From the NCBI GenBank assembly GCA_021811225.1, contig JAJZPJ010000017.1, forward strand, positions 4,659-22,911: a DNA stretch of 18,253 nucleotides, in the 5' to 3' direction. Position 1 is the first letter of the stretch; each line of letters starts with the position of its first letter. Below the pieces are notes generated by a model. The model saw nothing but the letters and a program-made list of their open reading frames with translations. It was not told the origin of the DNA and searched no databases. Of the stretch, positions 11,607-18,253 are shown piece after piece. Origin of the DNA: Pseudomonadota bacterium (GTDB taxonomy: Bacteria; Pseudomonadota; Gammaproteobacteria; Burkholderiales; Rhodocyclaceae). The position numbers were made by a program, and so were the translations under genes.

Positions 11607-12274
11607 TTCCTGCCGCCCTTGGCCTTCGCGGCCAGCTTCTGCTTGGCGATTTCCTCTTCGTCCAGATAGCGGAAGGTTTTCGCCACCGCGGTCATGGTCA
11701 AGCGATTGTCCTTGCCGGCTGCGATGTCCACATCGTTCAGGGTGACGATGCGCGAGAGCTTGGCGATGTCGCCGGTAAAGGCGCCCAGGTCCTGGTAGCT
11801 GCCCTGGAGCTTGATCGTGATCGGCATCTCGGCGTAGAAGTCCTTGGCCACTTCGTTGCCGGGTTTGAACAAATCGAATTGGAGGCCGCGTCCCAGCCCC
11901 GCCTGGTTGATGTCGATCAGCAGCGATTCCATTTCCGCCTTGCTCGGCAGCTGCCTGAGCATGGCGCCGAACGAGCGGTCGATATCGGCCAACTGCTGGC
12001 GATAGGCTTCGAGATTGACCGCCTGCCGCTTCTTGGCCAGCCATTCGCTCTTGAGCTTGCCCTCCTGCTGGTGTTTGGCGTGCAGTTCGACCAGCTGACT
12101 GCTCCAGCCGAACCACCAGGCCGCGACGAGCAAGGCAATGAACAGTCCGACGAGAATCACGATGCGCGGCAGGAGCGGCCACAGGCCGGGGTCCTTGGGG
12201 TCGAGCGTCCTGAAATCTTCGACCAGCCCCTGGAAGTCGAATGCGGGCAGAGTGAGCTTGGAGGGCTTGCTCAT
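11603..12274 (-). CDS. pilO: Type IV pilus inner-membrane protein PilO
   Basis: PilO forms heterodimers with PilN in the inner membrane as part of the pilus alignment subcomplex. It has 223 residues. A short cytosolic N-terminus (about 1-35) precedes one membrane segment at about 36-56. A coiled-coil stretch, about 58-105, leads to a ferredoxin-like periplasmic domain at about 108-200. The Lys-rich tail ends in KGGRK. ATG 12274 overlaps the pilN stop by four bases. The architecture, neighbours and local sequence (LPSKAEMESLLIDINQAGLGRGL) fit PilO well. Confidence 0.95.
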   Translation of the reverse strand: MSKPSKLTLPAFDFQGLVEDFRTLDPKDPGLWPLLPRIVILVGLFIALLVAAWWFGWSSQLVELHAKHQQEGKLKSEWLAKKRQAVNLEAYRQQLADIDRSFGAMLRQLPSKAEMESLLIDINQAGLGRGLQFDLFKPGNEVAKDFYAEMPITIKLQGSYQDLGAFTGDIAKLSRIVTLNDVDIAAGKDNRLTMTAVAKTFRYLDEEEIAKQKLAAKAKGGRK

Positions 12275-12867
12275 GGCTTCTTGCCCTTCGTCACGGCGCC
12301 CTTGGGGCGGACTTCGTTCTCGGTGACCTGCGGGGTGATCAGGACCGTCATGTTGAACTCGCTGACCCGTAGATTATTGACCTTGACCGCCTGGATCTCG
12401 ATCAGATTGGGTTTTTCCAGCAAGGGCGATGACTCGAGGTTGCGCATCAGCGTCGAGATGCGCGAGTTCGACTGCGCGTAACCGGTGAGATCGATCTTCC
12501 CGCCCGTCTGCTTCAGGGTCTTGAGATAGACGCCCTCGGGGACCTGACGGGCCAATTCGTTGAACAGGCGTACCGTCTCGGTGCGGTTGGCCTGCAGCGA
12601 CTCGATGATGCGCTTTCTCGAAAGCAGCGAGTCGGTCTGCTCCTTGAGGCCCTTGATCTCGTCGATGTCCTTGTCGAGCGACACGATTTCCTTATTGAGG
12701 AAGTCGTTCTGCTCCTGTTGGGCGCCGATATAGCGATTGATGATGCCGTAGCCCAGGAACCAGATCAAGCCGGCCAGCACCGCGATCAGGCCGGTCATGG
12801 CATAGAACTGCTGGCGCCGCGCGCGGCGCTTCTCCTCGCGGTGGGGCAGCAGATTGATGCGGATCAC
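12271..12867 (-). CDS. pilN: Type IV pilus inner-membrane protein PilN
   Basis: PilN couples cytosolic PilM to the PilO/PilP complex. It has 198 residues. The N-terminal motif IRINLLPHRE (2-11) is the conserved segment that binds a groove of PilM. One membrane segment lies at about 23-45, a coiled coil at about 48-95 and a ferredoxin-like periplasmic domain at about 98-180. The start codon is GTG (12867), overlapping the pilM stop as GTGA. This start is fixed by the INLLP motif. Confidence 0.95.
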   Translation of the reverse strand: MIRINLLPHREEKRRARRQQFYAMTGLIAVLAGLIWFLGYGIINRYIGAQQEQNDFLNKEIVSLDKDIDEIKGLKEQTDSLLSRKRIIESLQANRTETVRLFNELARQVPEGVYLKTLKQTGGKIDLTGYAQSNSRISTLMRNLESSPLLEKPNLIEIQAVKVNNLRVSEFNMTVLITPQVTENEVRPKGAVTKGKKP

Positions 12868-13943
12868 TGGTCGAATCTCCGCAAGGCCAAGCCGCAGGCC
12901 ACCATCAGCGAGGGCGCGTCGGCGGCCAGGTGTTTGGGTCGGATGCGCGGGGAGATCTGCATGCTGACGAAGGGGTTGGCCACCAAGGTTTCGATCTGGG
13001 TGCGCGCCGCGACCACCTTATCCAGCCCCTCGATCACCGCGCAGCCGCCGGCCAGGACGATATGATCGACATCGTTGTACTGGGTCGAGGTGAAAAAGAA
13101 CTGCAGGGCGCGCGAGATTTCGAGTGCCAGGCTGTCCATGAACGGCCGCAACAACTCGGCCACGTAGTTTTCCGGCAGGGAGCCGGTGCGCTTGGCCGCT
13201 TCCGCCTCTTCGCCGCTCATGCCGTAGGTGCGCATGATGTCCTGGGTCAGCTGGTTGCCGCCGAAGGCCTGCTCGCGCGTGTAGAGCAACTGGTCGTTCT
13301 TCAGCACGGTCACGTTCATGGCGTGGGCGCCGAGATCGACCAGGGCGATGACCCGGTCCCGCCCCGACTCCGGCAACTGCGCCTCGACCAGTTCGAAGGC
13401 GGCCTGCATCGCGTAGGACTCGACATCCATCACCACCGGCTGCAAGCCGGCGGCATCGGCGCAGGCGACCCGGTCCTCGACCTTTTCCTTGCGCGAAGCG
13501 GCGATCAGCACTTCGACCTCGTCGGGCCCGGACGGCGCCTGGCCGATCATCTGGAAGTCGAGATTGACCTCTTCCAGGGCGAAGGGGATGTACTGATTGG
13601 CTTCCGACTCGACCTGCGCCTCCAGTTCCTGCTCGCGCTGACCCGCCGGCACGATGATTTTCTTGGTGATGACCGCCGCCGCCGGCAGCGCCATCGCCAC
13701 ATACTTGATCGGGGAAGCCAACCGCTTCCAGGCGCGCTTGACCGCCTCGGCCACCGCTTCGAGATTGACGATATTGCCATCCACCACGGCGTCTCTCGGC
13801 ACCGGCTCGATCGTGTAGCGCTCGATCCGCCACCCGCTCTTGCCCGCATCCGAGAGCTCGACCAGCTTGATCGAGGTCGAACTGATGTCCAGTCCGATCA
13901 GCGGCCGTGCCTTGGGGTTGAATATCGACAGGTCGAGCTGCAA
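12864..13943 (-). CDS. pilM: Type IV pilus assembly protein PilM (actin-like ATPase)
   Basis: PilM is a cytosolic FtsA/actin-like protein that binds nucleotide and the PilN tail. It has 359 residues, normal for the family. The phosphate-1 loop IGLDISSTSIKLVEL is at 16-30, a second phosphate loop ALVDLGAHAMNVTVL near 200-214, and the adenosine motif IVLAGGCAVIEGL near 302-314. The start is TTG at 13943. An in-frame TAA lies eight codons upstream with no ATG or GTG between, and AAAGGA sits 6 bases before the TTG. It is the first gene of the pil operon and is divergent from ponA. Confidence 0.96.
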   Translation of the reverse strand: MQLDLSIFNPKARPLIGLDISSTSIKLVELSDAGKSGWRIERYTIEPVPRDAVVDGNIVNLEAVAEAVKRAWKRLASPIKYVAMALPAAAVITKKIIVPAGQREQELEAQVESEANQYIPFALEEVNLDFQMIGQAPSGPDEVEVLIAASRKEKVEDRVACADAAGLQPVVMDVESYAMQAAFELVEAQLPESGRDRVIALVDLGAHAMNVTVLKNDQLLYTREQAFGGNQLTQDIMRTYGMSGEEAEAAKRTGSLPENYVAELLRPFMDSLALEISRALQFFFTSTQYNDVDHIVLAGGCAVIEGLDKVVAARTQIETLVANPFVSMQISPRIRPKHLAADAPSLMVACGLALRRFDQ

Positions 13944-13949
13944 GAAAAA

Positions 13950-13955
13950 TCCTTT
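13950..13955 (-). promoter_or_regulatory. Strong ribosome binding site for the TTG start of pilM
   Basis: AAAGGA lies on the minus strand 6 bases before TTG 13943. It decides the start, since no ATG or GTG is available between it and the upstream stop. Confidence 0.75.
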
Positions 13956-13997
13956 TAGAATATCGCGTTAGGCAGAATACCGACAACTTTACATTAA

Positions 13998-14026
13998 ATG
14001 CTATCAGCAACTATGTCTAGTGTAAA
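13998..14026 (-). promoter_or_regulatory. Candidate sigma70 promoter of the pilMNOPQ operon
   Basis: TTTACA (14026-14021, 5/6 to the -35 consensus) is followed after 17 bases by TAGCAT (14003-13998, 4/6 to the -10). The predicted start near 13991 gives a leader of about 48 bases before pilM. The region is clearly AT-richer than its surroundings. Confidence 0.5.
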
Positions 14027-14033
14027 GCGCTTT
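14024..14033. promoter_or_regulatory. 10-base palindrome between the pilM and ponA promoters
   Basis: AAAGCGCTTT is a perfect palindrome overlapping the upstream edge of the proposed pilM -35. It could be an operator, but no known regulator site is recognised. Confidence 0.25.
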
Positions 14034-14058
14034 TTGCTGTCCGACACGGCCGCCCGGC

Positions 14059-14089
14059 TTGAAACTTTCCTCGGGCCCTAGCCTATAAT
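14059..14089 (+). promoter_or_regulatory. Promoter of ponA with consensus -10
   Basis: A perfect TATAAT at 14084-14089 is preceded by TTGAAA at 14059-14064 (5/6), with a longish 19-base spacer. The predicted start near 14096 leaves a leader of about 25 bases before the TTG start of ponA. Confidence 0.6.
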
Positions 14090-14120
14090 GGCGTGCTGAA
14101 ATTATCCGACGAGTCACCCC

Positions 14121-16502
14121 TTGCCCTCCTTCCCCTCCCTGCCTGCCGCCGTCCGCTGGATCCTCTATCCCATCCTGGTCGTCGCCGGCATGGCCTTGGC
14201 CGGCGCCGCCCTGCTCGGCATCGCCGTCATCCTGGCCTATCCGCACCTGCCCTCGCTCGACGCGCTGACCGATTACCGGCCGAAGATGCCGATGCGCGTC
14301 TATACCGCCGACGGCCACCTGATCGGCGAGTTCGGCGAGGAGCGGCGCGACCTGGTGCGCATCAACGACGTGCCGCTGGTCATGAAGGACGCGATCCTCG
14401 CCGCCGAGGACGAGCGCTTCTACCAGCACGGCGGCATCGACGTCCAGGGCGTCCTACGCGCCGCCTACGCCAATTTCATCAGCGGCGGCAAGCTCGAGGG
14501 CGCCTCGACCATCACCATGCAGGTGGCGCGCAACTTCTTCCTGTCCCGGGAGAAGACCTTCTCGCGCAAATTCTACGAGGCGCTGCTCGCCTTCAAGATC
14601 GAAGCCAGCCTGTCCAAGGACGATATCCTGCAACTTTATATCAACCAGATCTACCTCGGCCAACGCGCCTACGGCTTCGCCTCCGCTGCCCAGGTCTATT
14701 ACGGCAAACCGCTCAAAGACCTTAGCATCGCCGAGGCGGCGATGCTCGCCGGCCTGCCCAAGGCCCCCTCGGCCTATAACCCGGTGGTCAATCCGAAGCG
14801 TGCCAAACTGCGTCAGACCTACGTGCTGACCCGCATGCACGCGCTGGGCATGATCACCGACGCCCAGTTCGCGCAGGCCCAGGCCGAGAAGCTGCACATC
14901 AAGCACAGCGCCTCCGATTTCGGCGTGCACGCCGAGTACGTCGCCGAGATGGCGCGCCAGATCGCGGTCCAGCGCTTCCCCGACGACGCCTACAGCCGCG
15001 GCCTGCGCGTCATCACCACGATCACCCTGGCCGATCAGCAGGCCGCTTACGACAGTCTGCGCAAAGCGGTCATGGACTACGATCGGCGCCACGGCTATCG
15101 GGGCGCCGAGGGCTACGTCGACATGAAGGACATTCACTCCGATCAGGATCCGGGCCTGGAAGACGCGCTGGGCGATTACGACGACAGCGACGAGTTGAAG
15201 GCCGCCATCGTGCTCTCGGCCAGTCCCAAGGAAGTGCGCGCCTACCTGCGCGGCGGCGAAGTGGTGACCATTTCCGGCGCGGGACTGAAGTTCGCCGCCA
15301 GGATGCTCGACGATCACGCACCGGCCAACAAGCGCCTGCGGCGCGGCGCGGTGATCCGGGTGATCCAGGTCGAGAAGGGCGGCAAGCCCTCCTGGCAGAT
15401 CTCGCAACTGCCCGACGTCGAAGCCGGCTTCGTCGCGGCCGATCCGAAAGACGGCGCGGTCCGCGCCCTGGTCGGCGGCTTCGATTTCAACCTCAACAAG
15501 TTCAATCACGTCACCCAGGCCTGGCGTCAGCCCGGCTCCAGCTTCAAGCCCTTCTACTACTCGGCGGCGATGGAAAAGGGCTACACCCCGGCGTCGGTTT
15601 TCGAGGACGAACCGATCGTCATATCGGCCGCCGAGACCGGCAGCAAGCCCTGGGAGCCGAGGAATTACGAGGGCACCTACGACGGCCCGATGACGCTGCG
15701 CACCGCCCTGGCGAAATCGAAGAACATGGTGTCGATCCGCCTGCTGCGCGCCATCGGTCCGCAATACGCGCAGGACTACATCACGCGCTTCGGCTTCGAC
15801 GCCGACAAGAATCCGCCTTACCTCACGATGGCGCTGGGCGCGGGCTCGGTGACGCTGTGGCAGCAGCTCACCGGCTATTCGGTGTTCGCCAACGGCGGCT
15901 ACAAGATCGAACCCTACATCGTCAGCAAGATCACCGATTACCGGGGCAAGGTGCTGGCCGAGACGCAACCGACGCTCGCCGGCAACGAGCAACTGCGCGT
16001 CATCGATGCGCGCAATGCCTTCATGATCGACAGCATGCTCCACAGCGTGGTGCGCCGCGGCACCGCAGCCCACGCCATGACGCTGGGGCGGGACGACCTG
16101 GCCGGCAAGACCGGCACCACCAACGACTTCGTCGACGCCTGGTTCTGCGGCTATCAGCCGACCATGGTCGGCATCGCCTGGGTCGGCTTCGATCAGCCCA
16201 AGAAGCTCGGCAACGGGGAAACGGGGGCGATGGCGGCGCTGCCGATGTGGATGGGCTACATGGGCAAAGTCCTGAGCGGCGTGCCGGAGAGCTACATGGC
16301 GGAACCTCCCGGTCTGGTCACGGTGACCGCCACCGATCCCTCGACGGGCAAGCAGATTCCCGACTACGTCTATCAGGAAAACCTGCCGCCCGCGGCTGCC
16401 AGCGCCGCCGCGCCGGGACAAGCGCTCGCCGCAACGCAGCCGGCAGTGCAACAACCGGCCGCCCCGGTGCAGGACGCCAAACCCAAGCCGATCGGCAATT
16501 AG
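14121..16502 (+). CDS. ponA: Penicillin-binding protein 1A, bifunctional transglycosylase/transpeptidase
   Basis: This class A PBP (also named mrcA) polymerises lipid II and cross-links peptidoglycan at the periplasmic face of the inner membrane. It has 793 residues. A signal-anchor membrane helix is at about 14-38. The GT51 transglycosylase domain, about 55-235, has the catalytic Glu96 in EDERFYQHGG, then GASTITMQVARN and YINQIYLGQRAYG. A small OB-like insert lies at about 320-425. The transpeptidase domain has Ser473-x-x-Lys476 in PGSSFKP, SKN at 533-535 and KTGT at 663-666. An Ala/Pro/Gln-rich tail follows from about 750. The start is TTG 14121. An in-frame TGA at 14097-14099 is followed by no ATG or GTG before it, and the next ATG would lie inside the membrane helix. 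No strong ribosome site is seen. ponA divergent from pilM is common in proteobacteria. Confidence 0.97.
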   Translation: MPSFPSLPAAVRWILYPILVVAGMALAGAALLGIAVILAYPHLPSLDALTDYRPKMPMRVYTADGHLIGEFGEERRDLVRINDVPLVMKDAILAAEDERFYQHGGIDVQGVLRAAYANFISGGKLEGASTITMQVARNFFLSREKTFSRKFYEALLAFKIEASLSKDDILQLYINQIYLGQRAYGFASAAQVYYGKPLKDLSIAEAAMLAGLPKAPSAYNPVVNPKRAKLRQTYVLTRMHALGMITDAQFAQAQAEKLHIKHSASDFGVHAEYVAEMARQIAVQRFPDDAYSRGLRVITTITLADQQAAYDSLRKAVMDYDRRHGYRGAEGYVDMKDIHSDQDPGLEDALGDYDDSDELKAAIVLSASPKEVRAYLRGGEVVTISGAGLKFAARMLDDHAPANKRLRRGAVIRVIQVEKGGKPSWQISQLPDVEAGFVAADPKDGAVRALVGGFDFNLNKFNHVTQAWRQPGSSFKPFYYSAAMEKGYTPASVFEDEPIVISAAETGSKPWEPRNYEGTYDGPMTLRTALAKSKNMVSIRLLRAIGPQYAQDYITRFGFDADKNPPYLTMALGAGSVTLWQQLTGYSVFANGGYKIEPYIVSKITDYRGKVLAETQPTLAGNEQLRVIDARNAFMIDSMLHSVVRRGTAAHAMTLGRDDLAGKTGTTNDFVDAWFCGYQPTMVGIAWVGFDQPKKLGNGETGAMAALPMWMGYMGKVLSGVPESYMAEPPGLVTVTATDPSTGKQIPDYVYQENLPPAAASAAAPGQALAATQPAVQQPAAPVQDAKPKPIGN

Positions 16503-16553
16503 TGCCCGCAGTTGTCACCGGGACGCTGTTACCCGGCGACAACCCAGGGCACT
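16501..16553. terminator. Long hairpin after ponA, possibly a bidirectional terminator
   Basis: An outer stem AGTGCCC/GGGCACT (16501-16507 with 16547-16553) encloses an inner stem GTTGTC-A-CCGGG with CCCGG-C-GACAAC (16511-16522 with 16532-16543) and a 9-base loop. There is no T-tract. It overlaps the ponA stop codon and lies between convergent genes. Termination is inferred from position and stability. Confidence 0.55.
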
Positions 16554-16554
16554 T

Positions 16555-16571
16555 ATGCCGCCTAGCGGCAT
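16555..16571. terminator. Second hairpin between ponA and cyaY
   Basis: A perfect 7-base inverted repeat ATGCCGC/GCGGCAT with a 3-base loop touches the cyaY stop codon. There is no T-run on either strand. It probably helps end or stabilise cyaY and ponA transcripts. Confidence 0.45.
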
Positions 16572-16891
16572 CAGCCCAGCGTAATTGCTGCCCCGGACTG
16601 CTCGGCGATTGCGCGTTCCAGCACCGCGAGCAATTCCTGCCCGTCGCGGCCGGCGACCCACTTGCCCGAGGATTCGTGCTTGAAGTGATAACCGCCGGAC
16701 CTGGCGGCGACCCAGATCTCGCGCGCCGCGCTATGGCGATTGACGATGATCTTGCTGCCGTCGGCGAACTCCAGTTCCAGCACGCCGCCCGGCTTCATCT
16801 CGAAATCGAGATCGGCGCCGGATCGCTCCAGCGCCGCTTCCAGCCGCGCCAGCATGGCGTCCGCATGGCCGTTGAATTCGCGCTCATCCAT
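16571..16891 (-). CDS. cyaY: Frataxin-like iron-binding protein CyaY
   Basis: CyaY is the bacterial frataxin, a cytosolic iron-binding regulator of the IscS/IscU iron-sulfur assembly machine. It has 106 residues, the standard length. The acidic first helix (DEREF...ADAMLARLEAALE) is at about 2-23. Beta strands include LELEFADGSKIIVNRH and the family block REIWVAARSGGYHF near 58-71, and a C-terminal helix ends the protein. I chose ATG 16891 because GGGAG sits 6 bases upstream. An ATG at 16912 would add seven residues without a ribosome site. It converges with ponA and is divergent from the lptM-lysA unit. The arrangement cyaY next to lysA is familiar from other proteobacteria. Confidence 0.95.
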   Translation of the reverse strand: MDEREFNGHADAMLARLEAALERSGADLDFEMKPGGVLELEFADGSKIIVNRHSAAREIWVAARSGGYHFKHESSGKWVAGRDGQELLAVLERAIAEQSGAAITLG

Positions 16892-16897
16892 TGCCGA

Positions 16898-16902
16898 CTC
16901 CC
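16898..16902 (-). promoter_or_regulatory. Ribosome binding site deciding the cyaY start
   Basis: GGGAG lies 6 bases before ATG 16891 on the minus strand. It favours the 106-residue form over the longer 113-residue form. Confidence 0.6.
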
Positions 16903-16938
16903 GTGATAGCATCGAAATTTTCCATTCCCCGCCGCGTC

Positions 16939-17106
16939 ATGCCGAGCCCCAAGTCTTCGATCATCGCTTTGCTACTCCTCGCCGCGCTCTCCGGCTGCGG
17001 CACCAAAACGCCGCTGGTCCGCCCGCCCGGCCCGAACACCCCGCCGCTGCTCGGTTTTGCCGCGCCGGCCCACGATGATAGCAACGCGTCCGGACCCGCA
17101 CAATGA
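16939..17106 (+). CDS. lptM: Small lipoprotein of the LptM (YifL) type
   Basis: This 55-residue lipoprotein has a signal peptide whose lipobox LSGC places the lipidated Cys at residue 20. The mature start CGTKTPL resembles the short LptM/YifL family (CGxKGPL), whose E. coli member binds the LptD-LptE translocon and helps its oxidative maturation. The rest is a Pro-rich, unstructured tail. I use ATG 16939, since upstream in-frame TTG/GTG starts would give an unusually long n-region. There is no clear ribosome site. It overlaps lysA by ATGA and faces cyaY, the usual place for this gene. The family call rests on the lipobox region and the neighbourhood. Confidence 0.8.
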   Translation: MPSPKSSIIALLLLAALSGCGTKTPLVRPPGPNTPPLLGFAAPAHDDSNASGPAQ

Positions 17107-18253
17107 ATGCTTTCGACTACCGTCAGGGAACGCTCTGCGTCGAATCCCTGCCGCTGACGCAAATCGCCGAACGCTTCGGCACGCCCTGCTACGTCTATTC
17201 CCGCGCCGCGCTCACCGCCGCCTGCGAGGCTTATCGCACCGCCCTGGCGGGGCGATCCGCGCGCCTGTGCTACGCGGTCAAGGCCAATTCCAACCTCGCC
17301 ATCCTCGCCCTGTTCGCCCGCCTGGGGACCGGTTTCGACATCGTCTCCGGCGGCGAACTCGCCCGGGTGCTGGCCGCGGGCGGCGAACCCGGGTCGGTGA
17401 TCTTCTCTGGCGTGGGCAAGTCGCGCGAGGAAATGCGTGCGGCGCTCGCCGCCGGGATCGGCTGCTTCAACGTCGAGTCGGAGAGCGAGCTGATGAGCCT
17501 CGCGGAGATCGCGGGCGACATGGGCCGGCGCGCACCGATCGCCCTCAGGGTCAATCCGGACGTCGATGCCAAGACCCATCCCTACATCTCCACCGGCCTC
17601 AAGCACAACAAGTTCGGCATCGCCTTCGAGGACGCCCTGCCGCTCTACCTGCGCGCCGGCGCCCTGCCCCAGATCGAAATCAGGGGCATCGCCTGCCATA
17701 TCGGCTCGCAATTGCTCGATCCGGCGCCGGCCGCCGAGGCCGCGCAGAAACTGCTCGATCTCGCCGATGCGCTGGCGGCCCAAGGCATCGTCCTGGCGGA
17801 TATCGACCTGGGCGGCGGCATGGGCATACGCTACCGCGACGAGACGGCACCGACCGTCGCCCAATACCTGGCGCCGATGCTGGAACTGTTCAAGGGACGA
17901 CGCGAGCGCCGGGTCTTCGCCCCGGGGCGCTCTCTGGTCGGCAATGCCGGCGTGCTGCTCACCCGGGTGGAGGTCGTCAAGCACGGCGCCGAGAAGAGCT
18001 TCGCCGTGGTCGACGCGGCGATGAACGACCTGATGCGTCCGGCGCTCTACGACGCCTGGCACGACATCCTGCCCGTCCGCCGGGACGGCGGCGAGGAACG
18101 GCTCTACGAGGTGGTCGGCCCGGTGTGCGAGAGCGGCGACTTTCTCGGCCACGGACGCAGCCTGGCGCTGGCCGAAGGAGACCTGCTGGCGGTGATGTCG
18201 GCCGGCGCCTACGGCATGGCGATGAGCTCGAACTACAACACCCGCCCGCGCGC
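17103..18253 (+). CDS. lysA: Diaminopimelate decarboxylase, 3' end cut by window edge
   Basis: This PLP enzyme decarboxylates meso-diaminopimelate to lysine, the last step of lysine synthesis. The window holds 383 complete codons of an expected roughly 415. Fold type III features are present: the Schiff-base Lys60 in YAVKANSN, the ring-stacking His199 in CHIGSQL, the glycine loop DLGGGMG (Gly237-239) and Cys342-Glu343 in GPVCESGDFL from the other subunit. SAGAYGMAMSSNYN follows near the edge. One key position is odd: the motif normally read as EPGR is APGR (Ala273), although the following SLVGNAGVLLTRVE is normal. The frame is intact on both sides, so this is a substitution rather than a frameshift. 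ATG 17103 overlaps the lptM stop by four bases. Confidence 0.96.
   Translation, partial: MNAFDYRQGTLCVESLPLTQIAERFGTPCYVYSRAALTAACEAYRTALAGRSARLCYAVKANSNLAILALFARLGTGFDIVSGGELARVLAAGGEPGSVIFSGVGKSREEMRAALAAGIGCFNVESESELMSLAEIAGDMGRRAPIALRVNPDVDAKTHPYISTGLKHNKFGIAFEDALPLYLRAGALPQIEIRGIACHIGSQLLDPAPAAEAAQKLLDLADALAAQGIVLADIDLGGGMGIRYRDETAPTVAQYLAPMLELFKGRRERRVFAPGRSLVGNAGVLLTRVEVVKHGAEKSFAVVDAAMNDLMRPALYDAWHDILPVRRDGGEERLYEVVGPVCESGDFLGHGRSLALAEGDLLAVMSAGAYGMAMSSNYNTRPR

Noticed and set aside
14454..16454. A 666-codon minus-strand open frame opposite ponA.
   Set aside because: It is a shadow frame; the PBP1A catalytic motifs are all on the plus strand.
16884..18152. A 422-codon minus-strand open frame opposite lysA.
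   Set aside because: It is a shadow of lysA, overlaps cyaY and lptM, and has no recognisable domain.

Overview
This window looks like ordinary chromosomal housekeeping DNA of a GC-rich Betaproteobacterium. The protein style and gene order (pilMNOPQ, then aroK-aroB-dgt-gltB, with ponA divergent and cyaY/lptM/lysA beyond it) suggest Rhodocyclales or a close relative. The order-level call is an inference from remembered gene order, not from a search. I see no tRNA, rRNA, CRISPR array, insertion sequence or prophage. Coding density is very high and every gap is under about 180 bases.

Layout: bases 1-13943 read on the minus strand. In transcription order the block is pilM, pilN, pilO, pilP and pilQ (type IV pilus alignment complex and secretin), a lipoprotein of bacterial Ig-like repeats, a strong intrinsic terminator, aroK, aroB and dgt, a second strong terminator, then gltB, which runs off the left edge. 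Genes in the pil block and the aroK-aroB pair are joined by 4-base stop/start overlaps, and aroB-dgt by 8 bases. PilM, PilN and PilO/PilP form the inner-membrane and periplasmic platform that connects to the PilQ outer-membrane pore. AroK and AroB work in the shikimate pathway, Dgt in dNTP turnover and GltB in ammonia assimilation.

Bases 14121-16502 on the plus strand encode the bifunctional peptidoglycan synthase PBP1A. Its promoter lies back to back with the pilM promoter. PBP1A converges on cyaY (minus strand), and the 68-base gap holds two GC-rich hairpins. Divergent from cyaY is a two-gene unit: a tiny lipoprotein of the LptM/YifL type, overlapping lysA (diaminopimelate decarboxylase), which runs off the right edge.

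The points most worth a second look are four. (1) An Ig-repeat lipoprotein gene sits between pilQ and aroK. (2) An intrinsic terminator lies between a good promoter-like sequence and gltB, as in an attenuated leader. (3) LysA reads APGR where the fold family has the PLP-contacting EPGR motif. (4) Paired hairpins separate ponA and cyaY. I found no convincing wholly new multi-gene system here.
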